Source of the DNA: Armatimonadota bacterium
Lineage (GTDB): Bacteria; Armatimonadota; Abditibacteriia; CG2-30-59-28
DNA length: 23,188 bases
Direction of reading: 5' to 3'
Assembly (NCBI GenBank): GCA_016199605.1
Contig: JACQGJ010000209.1
Location: 1-23,188, forward strand
The notes beneath the pieces are model-generated. The model saw only the letters and a list, made by a program, of their open reading frames with translations, was not told where the DNA came from and searched no databases. The position numbers and the translations under genes were made by a program. Below, piece after piece: positions 1 through 9,387 of this stretch (position 1 is its first letter; every line of letters starts with the position of its first letter).

Positions 1-1617
1 GTCTACTACGCCACGCCGCAGAACCGGTTCCAGGAAATCTACTTCAATTACCTCCGACCGTGGATAGTTCCCGGCAAGGATCCGAACAGCCCCATCGTTC
101 GTTGGGCCTTCGAGGGAATCCCCGGCGGCGGCTCGGTTCCGATGATGATCTGGAAGGCGTGGGTTTTGCCGGTGCTGTTGTGGATGCCGTTGATCCTGGC
201 GATCTTCTTCGTAACCGTTTGCCTGGCCGCCCTGCTGCGCAAACAATGGGTGGACCGGGAGAGATTGCTGTTCCCCCTCGCAGAGGTTCCACTCGAAGTA
301 ACCGAAGCCCCGGAGGGCAGTGTAGGGCCGCCGCTGTTTGCCAACTGGATGTTCTGGGCGTGCTTCCTCCTCCCGACCGTCCTTTACACCTACCGGGCGC
401 TGCACCAATACTGGCCTTCCATCCCCGATGTGAACCTGTATCGAAGCACCGAGAACCTTTTCAGCACACGCCCCTGGAACACCCTCAACTGGGTGCCGAT
501 GAACTACTACTTCGACATGATCGGCATCACCTATCTGCTGACGACAGAAATGGGCTTCAGCTTCTGGTTCTTTTATTTCCTGCGACGGATGACGGTCCTC
601 GTCCGGACGGCCTTTGGCATGGAAGACCACTATCGGTTCATGGACCTCCAGGGACAAGGCGCCCTTATTGTTCTCGGCCTCTTCTACCTGTGGGTGATGC
701 GGCATCACCTCTGGGAGGTGGTTCGGAAGGGCTTGTTCTACGATAGAAGCATCGATGACTCCCACGAACCAATCTCCTATCGCTTCGCCTTCTGGGGGGT
801 GGTCGGAGGCATGGCTGTCATCGTGGGTTGGTGTTATGCCATCGGAATGCCGGTGGGCTGGGCGGTCGCCCTGTTCACCGTTTACTTCGGTGGACATCTC
901 GTGCTGACCCGCTTGGTCTCTGAGGCTGGTTTGTTCGTTTACTGGCTGCCCGCGCCGCAGATGACGCTAATCAATCTTTTCGGCAACCACCTGTTCAGCA
1001 ACCAAAGCCTGACCAGTCTCCAGGTCGTCGGATGGAAGCTGCAGGACTCGGCCTCTTCGATTCTCCCCAACGCTCTGCAAGGCTTCAAAGTCGCCGACCG
1101 GAGCCGGATGAGTCAGACCTCTCTGTTTGTCGCGATGATTGCGGCGATTGTCATCGCTGTGTTTGCCTGTCACATTCCTTCCATTTCCGTCATCTACCGA
1201 ACCACGGTGCCGCACCTCGGCTGGTGGCCGAAGGGCGCGACTCGGGCTTTACCAAACCAGATTGTGAACTCGATCATCAACCCCGACCCGTACAAATCCG
1301 GTGACTTCGCCAACATGGGGCTGGGTGCGACGGTGGCCGGGTTCCTGCTGTACATGCGACAGCGTTTTCTCTGGTGGCCGTTCCACCCGCTGGGGTACAT
1401 CGGATCGTATTCCACGTGGTTCGGAGATCGTTATGCCTGGTCGATCTTTATCGGCTGGTGGGCGAAAGTGATTGTGTTGAAAGCCGGAGGCGCCACTGCC
1501 TGGCGCAAGTGCCGGCCCGCGGCCTTGGGACTCATCATCGGGAACTGTTTCGTCTTGTTCCTGTGGCTGCTCCTGCAACTGATCTGGCCGGTGCAGCAGG
1601 TGTTGGTGATCGAATGA
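1..1617 (+). CDS. OPT-like multi-pass transporter (DUF6785/DUF6784 type), 5'-truncated
   Basis: The reading frame is open to base 1, so the N-terminus lies outside the window and about 538 codons remain. The first Met in the frame (base 142) lies inside the protein and is not the start. The product is a polytopic inner-membrane protein with about ten hydrophobic segments. It carries an RERLLFPLAEVPLEV stretch (around bases 274-318) resembling the FP motif of OPT-family peptide/metallophore carriers. Its C-terminal third, with 'FLWWPFHPLGY' near bases 1366-1400 and an 'FIGWWAKVIVLK' helix, is typical of the OPT-like proteins labelled DUF6785/DUF6784 (recognised from memory). The substrate is unknown; peptides or metal chelates are possible by analogy. 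The stop overlaps the next start as ATGA, so the two genes should be translationally coupled. Family call fairly sure, function unsure. Confidence 0.8.
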   Translation, partial: VYYATPQNRFQEIYFNYLRPWIVPGKDPNSPIVRWAFEGIPGGGSVPMMIWKAWVLPVLLWMPLILAIFFVTVCLAALLRKQWVDRERLLFPLAEVPLEVTEAPEGSVGPPLFANWMFWACFLLPTVLYTYRALHQYWPSIPDVNLYRSTENLFSTRPWNTLNWVPMNYYFDMIGITYLLTTEMGFSFWFFYFLRRMTVLVRTAFGMEDHYRFMDLQGQGALIVLGLFYLWVMRHHLWEVVRKGLFYDRSIDDSHEPISYRFAFWGVVGGMAVIVGWCYAIGMPVGWAVALFTVYFGGHLVLTRLVSEAGLFVYWLPAPQMTLINLFGNHLFSNQSLTSLQVVGWKLQDSASSILPNALQGFKVADRSRMSQTSLFVAMIAAIVIAVFACHIPSISVIYRTTVPHLGWWPKGATRALPNQIVNSIINPDPYKSGDFANMGLGATVAGFLLYMRQRFLWWPFHPLGYIGSYSTWFGDRYAWSIFIGWWAKVIVLKAGGATAWRKCRPAALGLIIGNCFVLFLWLLLQLIWPVQQVLVIE

Positions 1618-4600
1618 CGAACCCCTCTTTCTTTGAGCCAAAGCGAAGCGACCAAAGCCCGCCGAGTCAAACGGGAATGGCAGCGATGCCTCTGCTCGCG
1701 TTCCCTCTCCTCCTCTTGCTCGTTGCGGCACACTCCACCTGCGCGGACTCTCCTTCGTCTCTGCGCGGCAATGTGGTTCACCTCTCCTCCCTTTCATCTC
1801 GTGTACCCGGTTATCCGGGCAACAAGCAGGCGGAAGCATGGGTGGCACTGAAGTTCAGGGAGTCAGGGGTCCAGCAGGTGTCGCTTCAACCTTTCTCCAT
1901 CGGCGTGCCGGTTGAGTCTGCCATACAGCCTCCAACGCTCACCCTCGGTAACGGCGCCTCCTTCCGCCTTCATTGCCTCTGGCCCAATGGCGTGCGCACA
2001 CCGACAACTCCGCCCCAGGGACTGAGCGGCCAATTGCTCTACGCTCGAAGAGGCGAATACGCGGACTTTGATGGTCACGACGTAAAGGGTCGACTCGTCC
2101 TGCTCGATTTCAACTCCGACGACAACTGGATTCACGCCTTCGAGTTGGGGGCAAAAGCCGTAGTGTTCATCGAACCGGAGAGGACCACCCGCTTCGAGGC
2201 GGAGCGGAAGCTGGTATCTGTTCCCCTCGACGCACCGCGCTACTGGATCAGCCGGGAAGACGCCGGAACGTTGCGAAGTCTCCGGCAGGACCTCCAACTG
2301 GAAGCCACGATCCACGCGCGCATGGAGTGGCGCAACGTACAACTGAACAACGTCGTGGGCGTGATCCGCGGAACCGACCCGAAGTTGAAGAACCAATATG
2401 TGATCCTCTCCGCCCACTTCGACAGCGTCTCGATGATCCCCGCTCTCTCCCCAGGTGCGGAGAGCGCCTCGAGCATCGCAGCCATGCTCGAGGTTGCCCG
2501 TGAATTCGTCAAGCATCCACCCAGACGCACCGTTGTCTTCCTCGCGACCAACGCCCACTACCTCGGCATGGGTGGCATGGCCTACTTCGTCCGGGGCTTC
2601 CATCTGGCGAAGACCGCAGGTGTGCTGCCTCCGGATCTTGATGGAAAGAAGAAGCGCACCAAGGCGCTGCTTGCCCCCTACAAACTCCTCATGCCCGCGC
2701 TGGCGAAAGACAAGGCCTCGCTGCTCATCACCCTCGACCTCGCCTCGCAGAGCAAACAGATCGGGCTTTTCTGTCGCGGCGGCTATGAGGACAACCGGGA
2801 CATCTACCACGAACGCCACTACAGCGCCGCCGGTCATCTGATCACGAACAAAGCGACTGAAGCAGCCCGTTCGCTCGGGCTTTCTCCGACCGAGGTCTAC
2901 GCCGACGCGATCAACCCAGCCAAGGGTCGCACCGCGGACAGCTACTTCCCCGAGATGCCTCCCTTCGAGAGCGAAGTCATGAGCTTCACGAGTCCGGCCC
3001 TGGCTCTCGCAACCTGCAACGATGTTCGGAACGTCGTGGATACCCCCCACGACACTGCCGATCGTATCAACTGGGACAATTTGGAGAAGCAGGTCGCGTT
3101 ACTCAAGCGTCTGCTTCCTGCCGTGGTGAAGGATCCGAGCCTCTCCATGCAGATCGAAGAGACCCCGCGAGTCTACGGTCCCCTTTTCGGACGCATGGTC
3201 GAGTGGGACCCCACCCGGTCTTTTGTGCCCGACAAGCCAGTGATGAACTCGGTCGTGATCGCTCGGCCCTGGGTTGGCGACCGCGGACAATTCATGGTAG
3301 GCTTTCCTCGACCCCTGTACGGCGTTCATTGCGAGCAGGTTGCGGTTACAGACAGAAACGCCAAGTTCGAGTTGCTCGCGTTCCAGTGGCCGGCCCGAGT
3401 TCGGCTGGACGGATTTGCACTGGATCCAGCAACGCAAGGGATCGCCTACTCCTACGACCAGGGCGGAGAAGGCGAGCAGAAGTACGCGTTTCGCAGTATC
3501 GACATGCCTTCCGCTGCAGGTAAGCTGGTCTCCTACGTGCTGTTCCGCTGCGCTGCGGTCGGAGTCGCCGATCTCGTGGACCCGCGTTACCTGGTCTCGC
3601 TTCAGAGCATCAACCTCATCGACGCCGATTTGGAGAACCCGCCGCACATGTTCGGTATAGCAACGGGAATCGTGCGACCCTATGACTTGTCCACCGTCGA
3701 ACCGTGCGCGGTCTTGTTTGTCCAGCCAGAGACGCGCCTGAAGCTCACGATGAGCCTTGGGCTGATCGGCAATCGACTGGTCCTCATCAACGCTTCGCCG
3801 AGGAAGCCACAGGGCACAGGCTTTACCATCACGAAGAACGTCCTGCTTGCGAACCTTGCCGACCAGATCGCCGGGGACCTCTGGTTCCTCGACGACTACC
3901 GAATGCGTCTCCTGGCACGCTACGGAATCCGAAGCGAGCGACTCGACGAGTTGCACCGGCAGGCCCACGAAAGCGCCCGCAAGTCCAGGGAGTGCGCACA
4001 ACAACGGCAGTGGTCCAAGAGTGTACTCCTCGCCCGACAATCGTGGGCGCTCGAATCGAGCATATACCCCGACATTATCAAGACCGCCAACGACGTCGTG
4101 AAGGCCGTCCTGTTCTACTTGTTCCTTGTCGTTCCCTTCTCCTACTTTGCCGAGAGGTTGCTGTTCGGGTTTCCCGACATCCGAAAACAGATCGTGGGTG
4201 TCTCGGTCATTTTCACTCTGGTCCTGACGACGTTGGCGTTTGTCCACCCGGCTTTCAAGATCACTCTAACTCCTTTCCTTATCTTCCTGGCTTTTGTGAT
4301 CGTCGGGTTGTCCCTCCTCGTCATTGCCCTCGTACTCCTAAAGTTCAACGAAGAGCTGCGCAGGTTCCGTGGAGGCATGTACGGAGTCCACCACGCGGAT
4401 GTAAACCGTCTCGGAGCGATGACCGCGGCGCTCAACCTCGGCATCGCCAACATGCGGCGGCGCCCCGTGAGAACCGTGCTCACCTGCGTGACTCTGGTGT
4501 TGCTCACCTTTACTGTCCTGTCTTTCACCTCTTTGAAAAGCTATGTGCGGTTCAACACCTTCGAGATGCCGTGGCAGGCACCTTACGCTGGGGTATTCTA

Positions 4601-6191
4601 TCGACATCTGGATTGGTCGCCCCTGGAGGAAAGCGAGTATCAACGGTTTGTCGCCGAGTTGGGTGAGGACTTTACCCTCGCTCCACGCTACTGGCGTATC
4701 TCTCCCCGCATCGACGAGTTCATGAGCACCGAGGCGCGATCGGAGGATGGACGCGAGGCTATCGACATCGACGCGGTGGTGGGTCTGAGCGCCGACGAGC
4801 GACTGATCTTTCCGGTCGAGAAGTGCCTGATTCGGGGACGGTGGTTTGAGGAAGACGAGAAGTCTGCGTGTCTGGTTTCGAGCGCGGTCGCGAAGTCCCT
4901 GGGACTCAACCCCGCCGGCGATCTGGATGGATCGATCCGTCTTTTCGGGGAGAAGCTGAATGTTGTCGGACTTTTCGAGACGCGGAAGATGGATGCCCTT
5001 ACAGGTCTGGCTGAAGAACACTTCAGCCCGGCCAACTTCCAGCTCCTGCGTCCGAAGGTTACCCAGATCAAGGAGGGATCCGCGGCGGCCTCGGCAGCCA
5101 TGGAGAAGTTCATCTACTTCTCTTCCCAGAACGTTCTCTTTGTCCCTGCCGAATTCCTGCGGCAACACGGAGGCGACCTGCGCGCTGTCCTCGGAGTTCC
5201 CAAGACCGGACTCTCCCGGCGTCTTCAAACCGGCGAGGTTGATCTAACCCGGCATCTGCGGGACCTGATGCGAAGATGGGCGGTTGTCCTGTTCGTGGGC
5301 GAGAAAGGCAAGGCGCGGCTGTTTAGCTCTATCGGGTCCACTTCGGTAACGGGCATGGGAGATCTATTCGTGCCAATACTGATCGCCGCTCTCATCGTTC
5401 TGAACACGATGTTGGGTTCCGTCTATGAACGGACGAGAGAGATCAGCGTCTACTCCTCCATCGGTCTCTCGCCGCTGCACACTGCTTCTCTCTTCGTCGC
5501 AGAATCGTGTGTCTACGCGACGATCGGAGCGATCTCCGGCTATCTCATCGGCCAGCTTCTCGGGAAGGTCATCACCACTTACCATCTGTTGCCTGGCTTG
5601 ATGCTGAATTACTCGAGTGGATCAGCCGTGTTGACCATCGCACTGGTCATGGTTGTCATGTTGCTGTCGACGATCTATCCCGCCTATTGCGCGATGAAAC
5701 TTGCCGTGCCCGACCTCGGCACATCGTGGCAGTTGGGGGAGCCGACAGGCGACCACTGGTCCTTCCGTCTGCCGTTTCAGGTGGCTGACACGCAGGCTTT
5801 GGCCTTGTGTACGTTCATGCGCGAGTTCCTCGCCGCGCACAGCGAGGCGGCGATCGGTTCCTTCTATACGGAGGAGGTTCGTCTCGAGGAAACAGGGGAA
5901 TCTCCTCGTCGGGTGCCCCATTACGGAGTGGCGTTTCGTGCCTGGCTGGCGCCCTACGATTTCGGGATCAGTCAGCACGCGCGCCTGCAAACAGTCCCAT
6001 CGGTGGATGAAACCACTTACGAGTTCCTCCTCGAGGTCCAGAGGATCAGCGGCGACGTCCCGTCGTGGAAACGAGCCAACCGGGCCTTCCTGAATCGCAT
6101 CCGCAAGCAACTCCTGGTCTGGCGCACAGTCAAGCTGGAAGACAGGCAGTACTACACTGAACGAGGAGGGGACCTGCTCCCTCGAAGATAG
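1614..6191 (+). CDS. Fusion of M28-peptidase-like ectodomain and FtsX/MacB-type permease (1,525 aa)
   Basis: The start at 1614 is chosen from the ATGA overlap with the upstream gene; ATGs at 1677 or 1686, nearer the signal peptide core (MPLLAFPLLLLLVAA), are alternatives. Order: signal peptide; PA-like region (about 135-235); M28-like region (about 250-500); beta-rich region to about 820; three membrane helices (about 833-910); FtsX helix 1 (about 951-976); MacB-like extracytoplasmic domain (about 980-1245); three FtsX helices (about 1249-1363); cytoplasmic tail of about 160 aa. The predicted topology is self-consistent, with the peptidase-like part and the MacB-like domain both outside. Of the M28 residues, His268, Asp270 and Asp375 remain. 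The bridging Asp is replaced (Glu283/Ser284), the catalytic Glu-Glu pair is Ala314-His315 and the last His is Asp476. The ectodomain is therefore probably not a working peptidase. No ABC ATPase is in the window. Confidence 0.85.
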   Translation: MTNPSFFEPKRSDQSPPSQTGMAAMPLLAFPLLLLLVAAHSTCADSPSSLRGNVVHLSSLSSRVPGYPGNKQAEAWVALKFRESGVQQVSLQPFSIGVPVESAIQPPTLTLGNGASFRLHCLWPNGVRTPTTPPQGLSGQLLYARRGEYADFDGHDVKGRLVLLDFNSDDNWIHAFELGAKAVVFIEPERTTRFEAERKLVSVPLDAPRYWISREDAGTLRSLRQDLQLEATIHARMEWRNVQLNNVVGVIRGTDPKLKNQYVILSAHFDSVSMIPALSPGAESASSIAAMLEVAREFVKHPPRRTVVFLATNAHYLGMGGMAYFVRGFHLAKTAGVLPPDLDGKKKRTKALLAPYKLLMPALAKDKASLLITLDLASQSKQIGLFCRGGYEDNRDIYHERHYSAAGHLITNKATEAARSLGLSPTEVYADAINPAKGRTADSYFPEMPPFESEVMSFTSPALALATCNDVRNVVDTPHDTADRINWDNLEKQVALLKRLLPAVVKDPSLSMQIEETPRVYGPLFGRMVEWDPTRSFVPDKPVMNSVVIARPWVGDRGQFMVGFPRPLYGVHCEQVAVTDRNAKFELLAFQWPARVRLDGFALDPATQGIAYSYDQGGEGEQKYAFRSIDMPSAAGKLVSYVLFRCAAVGVADLVDPRYLVSLQSINLIDADLENPPHMFGIATGIVRPYDLSTVEPCAVLFVQPETRLKLTMSLGLIGNRLVLINASPRKPQGTGFTITKNVLLANLADQIAGDLWFLDDYRMRLLARYGIRSERLDELHRQAHESARKSRECAQQRQWSKSVLLARQSWALESSIYPDIIKTANDVVKAVLFYLFLVVPFSYFAERLLFGFPDIRKQIVGVSVIFTLVLTTLAFVHPAFKITLTPFLIFLAFVIVGLSLLVIALVLLKFNEELRRFRGGMYGVHHADVNRLGAMTAALNLGIANMRRRPVRTVLTCVTLVLLTFTVLSFTSLKSYVRFNTFEMPWQAPYAGVFYRHLDWSPLEESEYQRFVAELGEDFTLAPRYWRISPRIDEFMSTEARSEDGREAIDIDAVVGLSADERLIFPVEKCLIRGRWFEEDEKSACLVSSAVAKSLGLNPAGDLDGSIRLFGEKLNVVGLFETRKMDALTGLAEEHFSPANFQLLRPKVTQIKEGSAAASAAMEKFIYFSSQNVLFVPAEFLRQHGGDLRAVLGVPKTGLSRRLQTGEVDLTRHLRDLMRRWAVVLFVGEKGKARLFSSIGSTSVTGMGDLFVPILIAALIVLNTMLGSVYERTREISVYSSIGLSPLHTASLFVAESCVYATIGAISGYLIGQLLGKVITTYHLLPGLMLNYSSGSAVLTIALVMVVMLLSTIYPAYCAMKLAVPDLGTSWQLGEPTGDHWSFRLPFQVADTQALALCTFMREFLAAHSEAAIGSFYTEEVRLEETGESPRRVPHYGVAFRAWLAPYDFGISQHARLQTVPSVDETTYEFLLEVQRISGDVPSWKRANRAFLNRIRKQLLVWRTVKLEDRQYYTERGGDLLPRR

Positions 6192-6201
6192 GGGACGGGG
6201 A

Positions 6202-8196
6202 GTGGCATTGCCCATGGACATCAAAGCAGAACTTGAGCGAGAGTGGGGATCGGAGGCGTTTGCGGAGTCCCCCGAGCCGTTTCGTGACGGCTTCAACCTG
6301 CGGTCGGTCGTAGGCGCCTTGTTCCTCGCCTTCATCATGCTCCCTGGCTCAATCTACATCGGCCTGGTCGCGGGAGAAGGCATGGGCAGCGCTCCCCAGT
6401 GGGTGACCGTGATTCTCTTCGCCGAGATAGCCCGCCGCTCTTTCACCAAGCTCTCACGACAGGAGATCTATGTTCTTTATGCCCTTGCAGGCGGCCTGGT
6501 CTCCGGTGGAGGGCCTTTCTTTGGGCTTATCTGGAACCAGTTCCTGATTCAGTCCAGCCAGGCGCGCTTCTTCGGGATCGTGAAGGACTTGTCCAGCCCG
6601 GTGAACCACTGGATCGTTCCTCCTCTCGGGTCCTCCGCCCTGCTGGAGCGCACTTTTCTCCACCGTGATTGGCTGCCCGCCATCGGTGTTCTCGTTGCTG
6701 CGCAGTTGCTGGGGAGGCTGGGCAACTTCACCTTCGGCTACACTCTGTTTCGCATCACCTCCGACCTTGAGCAGTTGCCCTTCCCGTTAGCGCCCATTGC
6801 AGCGGAGGGCGCCACTGCCCTGGCGGAGTCCCACGGCGGCGAAGACTCGTGGCGCTGGCGGGTCTTTTCCATCGGAGCCGCCATCGGCGTGTTCTTCGGA
6901 ACTCTCTATCTCATGTTGCCGACCGTAACCGGCGGAGTCATGAACACCCCCGTCACGATTCTGCCAATTCCGTTCATCGACTGGACGGAGCGCATTCAGA
7001 AACACCTGCCTGCCGCCCTCCTCGGTCTGAACACCAACATCGGCGCGGTGTTCGTAGGCTTCGTGCTTCCGTTCTGGCTTGTGGTTGGCTCCTTCATCAG
7101 CTCGATCCTTACCCACATCGTCGCCACACCGATTCTATACAAGTATCACGTTCTGCACACGTGGAAGCCCGGGATGCAGACCATTGCCACCTCGGTCGTC
7201 AACAGCCTCGACTACTGGATGGGCTTTGGGGTCGGCGCCTCTCTCGTCGTCGCTGTTCTCGGGCTTTTCCTTGCCGTCAGAACCTTCGGCAAATCAGGCT
7301 TCGCCCCCAAACGGAGCGGGTATTCCGGCGCTTCAAAGGAACGCGGCGATTTTCCCATACCTCTGGCCCTCACTTTGTGGTTTGTCAGCACCGTTTCACT
7401 GATCGGGCTTTGCCACAAGCTTGTGCCGACGTTTCCCACCTGGTTGCTCGCGGCCTACGGGCTTGCGTGGACGCCGCTCAACAGCTACGTTTCGGCGCGC
7501 ATGATCGGCCTGACGGGGCAGGGAATTGGATTCCCCTACCTCAGGGAGGCGTCTTTCGTGCTCAGCACACGACTCTTTGGTTACAAAGGGATCTCCATCT
7601 GGTTTGCCCCGATCCCGTTGAACGACTGGGGCGGTATGACGCAGTTCTTCAAGGAGACCACGCTCACCCGTACCAGGATCACCAGCCTGGTGAAGGCCGA
7701 ACTCCTGGTGTTTCCTTTGTTGCTCGTCTGCAGTATTCTCTTCTGCGGATTGCTGTGGAAAGTCGCACCCGTTCCTTCAGCCGCCTATCCTTTTGCCGCT
7801 AAGATGTGGCCGCTCAATGCCATGTACACGTGCATGTGGACCACCGCGACGAAAACGGGGAAGAGCTTCATCTTAGACGCCATCTCCTGGCAGAAGGTAA
7901 CGGCTGGATTCTGTGTCGGCTCCACGCTGTATGCTGTCACCGCCTTAGCGCGGTTGCCGATGCTGTTGTTCTATGGCATGATTGGCGGCATTGGCGCCTG
8001 GCCGCACGCCACACTTCTGACTTTCGGCGGGGCCATGCTGGGACGTTTCTACTTCTCTCGACGCTTCGGCAAGGAGCAATGGCGACGCTACACGCCGGTG
8101 CTGTCCGCCGGTTTCTTCTGCGGTATGGGCTTGATCGGCATGTTGTGCGTCGGGATCGCTATGATCGTGAAGTCAGTGGTACAGGCAGCTTACTAA
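6202..8196 (+). CDS. Second OPT-like multi-pass transporter (664 aa)
   Basis: Polytopic membrane protein with roughly 12-14 hydrophobic stretches after a short charged N-terminus (MDIKAELEREWG). The N-terminal 'FNLRSVVGALFLAFIMLPGSIYIGLVAGEGMG' region (starting near base 6290) is strongly reminiscent of OPT-superfamily transporters, and the C-terminal half has the 'GRFYFSRRFGKEQWRRY' type loop before a last helix. Two starts are possible: GTG at 6202, preceded by GGGGA at 6191-6195, or ATG at 6214, with GGGGAG at 6197-6202. I cannot separate them, and they differ by four residues. The gene begins 10 bp (or 22 bp) after the permease fusion, so it is probably the third gene of one operon. It is clearly distinct from the first transporter of the operon rather than a recent duplicate. 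The substrate is unknown. Confidence 0.8.
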   Translation: MALPMDIKAELEREWGSEAFAESPEPFRDGFNLRSVVGALFLAFIMLPGSIYIGLVAGEGMGSAPQWVTVILFAEIARRSFTKLSRQEIYVLYALAGGLVSGGGPFFGLIWNQFLIQSSQARFFGIVKDLSSPVNHWIVPPLGSSALLERTFLHRDWLPAIGVLVAAQLLGRLGNFTFGYTLFRITSDLEQLPFPLAPIAAEGATALAESHGGEDSWRWRVFSIGAAIGVFFGTLYLMLPTVTGGVMNTPVTILPIPFIDWTERIQKHLPAALLGLNTNIGAVFVGFVLPFWLVVGSFISSILTHIVATPILYKYHVLHTWKPGMQTIATSVVNSLDYWMGFGVGASLVVAVLGLFLAVRTFGKSGFAPKRSGYSGASKERGDFPIPLALTLWFVSTVSLIGLCHKLVPTFPTWLLAAYGLAWTPLNSYVSARMIGLTGQGIGFPYLREASFVLSTRLFGYKGISIWFAPIPLNDWGGMTQFFKETTLTRTRITSLVKAELLVFPLLLVCSILFCGLLWKVAPVPSAAYPFAAKMWPLNAMYTCMWTTATKTGKSFILDAISWQKVTAGFCVGSTLYAVTALARLPMLLFYGMIGGIGAWPHATLLTFGGAMLGRFYFSRRFGKEQWRRYTPVLSAGFFCGMGLIGMLCVGIAMIVKSVVQAAY

Positions 8197-8247
8197 CCCT
8201 GGCCGCCTTGTAGCTCATTATCCGCAACCCTTGGAGGAAAAACTACG

Positions 8248-9369
8248 ATGGCCCAAATGTCCTGTCGTGAGCGTCTACTGCGTGTTATGAGGCAACGGGA
8301 GATCGACCGAATGCCTGTCCGACTCTGGGGAGTCGACCCGATGTTCCCGTCGGGAAATCCCACTTGGGCGCCGCTGTATCAGATCACCGAGGAATTCCAG
8401 GTGGATATCTTCCGGTCGTGGGCGCCAACCAGGGACGAATGGGATCCACACCTCGCTCCCGTCACGAGTGAGCGCAAGGAATCGGATAAGCCCGACCTCT
8501 GGGAAGACACCGTTATCATGCAGACTCCCAAGGGTCCCTTGACTGCTTCCTGGTACGTTCCCAAGGATGGAAGTCCGGGCTACCAGAAGAAACATTACAT
8601 CGAAACCGTGGAGGACGCGAAGAGGTGGTTGTCTATTCCGTCACAGGTCTCAATGGGAGAGAACGCAGACTCCTACTGGGAGCTTGAGAGGAAAAGCGAA
8701 GACCGCGCGTTGTTGTTCATCGGGCTTGCGGAAGCGATGTACGCCGTTCAGGCCCAGATGGGATCCGAAACCTTTGGCTACTGGCTGTACGATGAGCGGC
8801 AGTTGCTTCACGAAATGATCGACAAAGCCTACAACGACATCGAACGGCAGGTGAAGCACTACCTGTCCTTCGGGATCGGTGATGCCTATGGATGGGTCGG
8901 ACCCGAATTGTGCATTCCACCGCTGGCTTCCCTGAAGGACTTTCAGGAGTTCGTCTTCGATTACGACAAACGCATCATCGACCTCATTCACGACGCAGGC
9001 AAACTGGTGTGGGTGCATTGTCACGGCGACATAAATCCGGTGCTTGAGGGTTTTGTTGAGATGGGCATCGATTGCCTCAATCCTATCGAGCCTCCCCCCA
9101 CCGGAAAGCTGACCCTTGCTGAAGCCAAGCAGCGATGCGACGGAAAGATGTCCCTCGAGGGCGGCGTTCAGGACGGAGACTTCGACCTCCTCAATCCTGA
9201 GCAGATGATTCCCGTCGTGGAGGATACCATCGCACAAGGTAAACCTGGCGGCTGTTTTATCCTCTCCCCTACCTCCTCACCCAGCACCTGGCCCCGACTG
9301 AACGAGCGACACGTCGCCAACTATCGCGCCTTTGTCGAGGCGGGGATCCGGTTGGGGAGGTATGAGTGA
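8248..9369 (+). CDS. Uroporphyrinogen decarboxylase (UROD)-family protein
   Basis: A 373-aa soluble protein with a clear ribosome site, GGAGG at 8233-8237, ten bases before the ATG. It resembles the UROD superfamily, which holds heme-pathway decarboxylases and cobalamin/CoM methyltransferases such as MtaA and CmuA. The evidence is the C-terminal half: VWVHCHGD (His257-Cys258-His259-Gly260), GIDCLNPIEPP, MSLEGGV, and a GGCFILSPTSSP segment (Cys336). In MtaA-like enzymes a zinc motif His-x-Cys-Gly stands where this protein has His-Cys-His-Gly, so metal use, if any, may differ. It is not a housekeeping HemE: the N-terminal arginine-rich substrate motif of HemE is not apparent and the neighbours are transporters. 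It is the last gene of the + strand run, 51 bp after the second transporter. The actual substrate is unknown. Confidence 0.85.
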   Translation: MAQMSCRERLLRVMRQREIDRMPVRLWGVDPMFPSGNPTWAPLYQITEEFQVDIFRSWAPTRDEWDPHLAPVTSERKESDKPDLWEDTVIMQTPKGPLTASWYVPKDGSPGYQKKHYIETVEDAKRWLSIPSQVSMGENADSYWELERKSEDRALLFIGLAEAMYAVQAQMGSETFGYWLYDERQLLHEMIDKAYNDIERQVKHYLSFGIGDAYGWVGPELCIPPLASLKDFQEFVFDYDKRIIDLIHDAGKLVWVHCHGDINPVLEGFVEMGIDCLNPIEPPPTGKLTLAEAKQRCDGKMSLEGGVQDGDFDLLNPEQMIPVVEDTIAQGKPGGCFILSPTSSPSTWPRLNERHVANYRAFVEAGIRLGRYE

Positions 9370-9387
9370 ACGGTGTGAACAGTACGC

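Noticed and set aside
1374..1613. Upstream extension of the M28/FtsX fusion
   Set aside because: It overlaps the transporter gene in another frame and adds no signal peptide or domain; the ATGA junction at 1614 is the natural start.
1863..4247. Long minus-strand open frames (about 380-395 codons each)
   Set aside because: They lie wholly antisense to the M28/FtsX fusion, lack recognisable domains and arise from the GC-rich codon pattern of the real gene.
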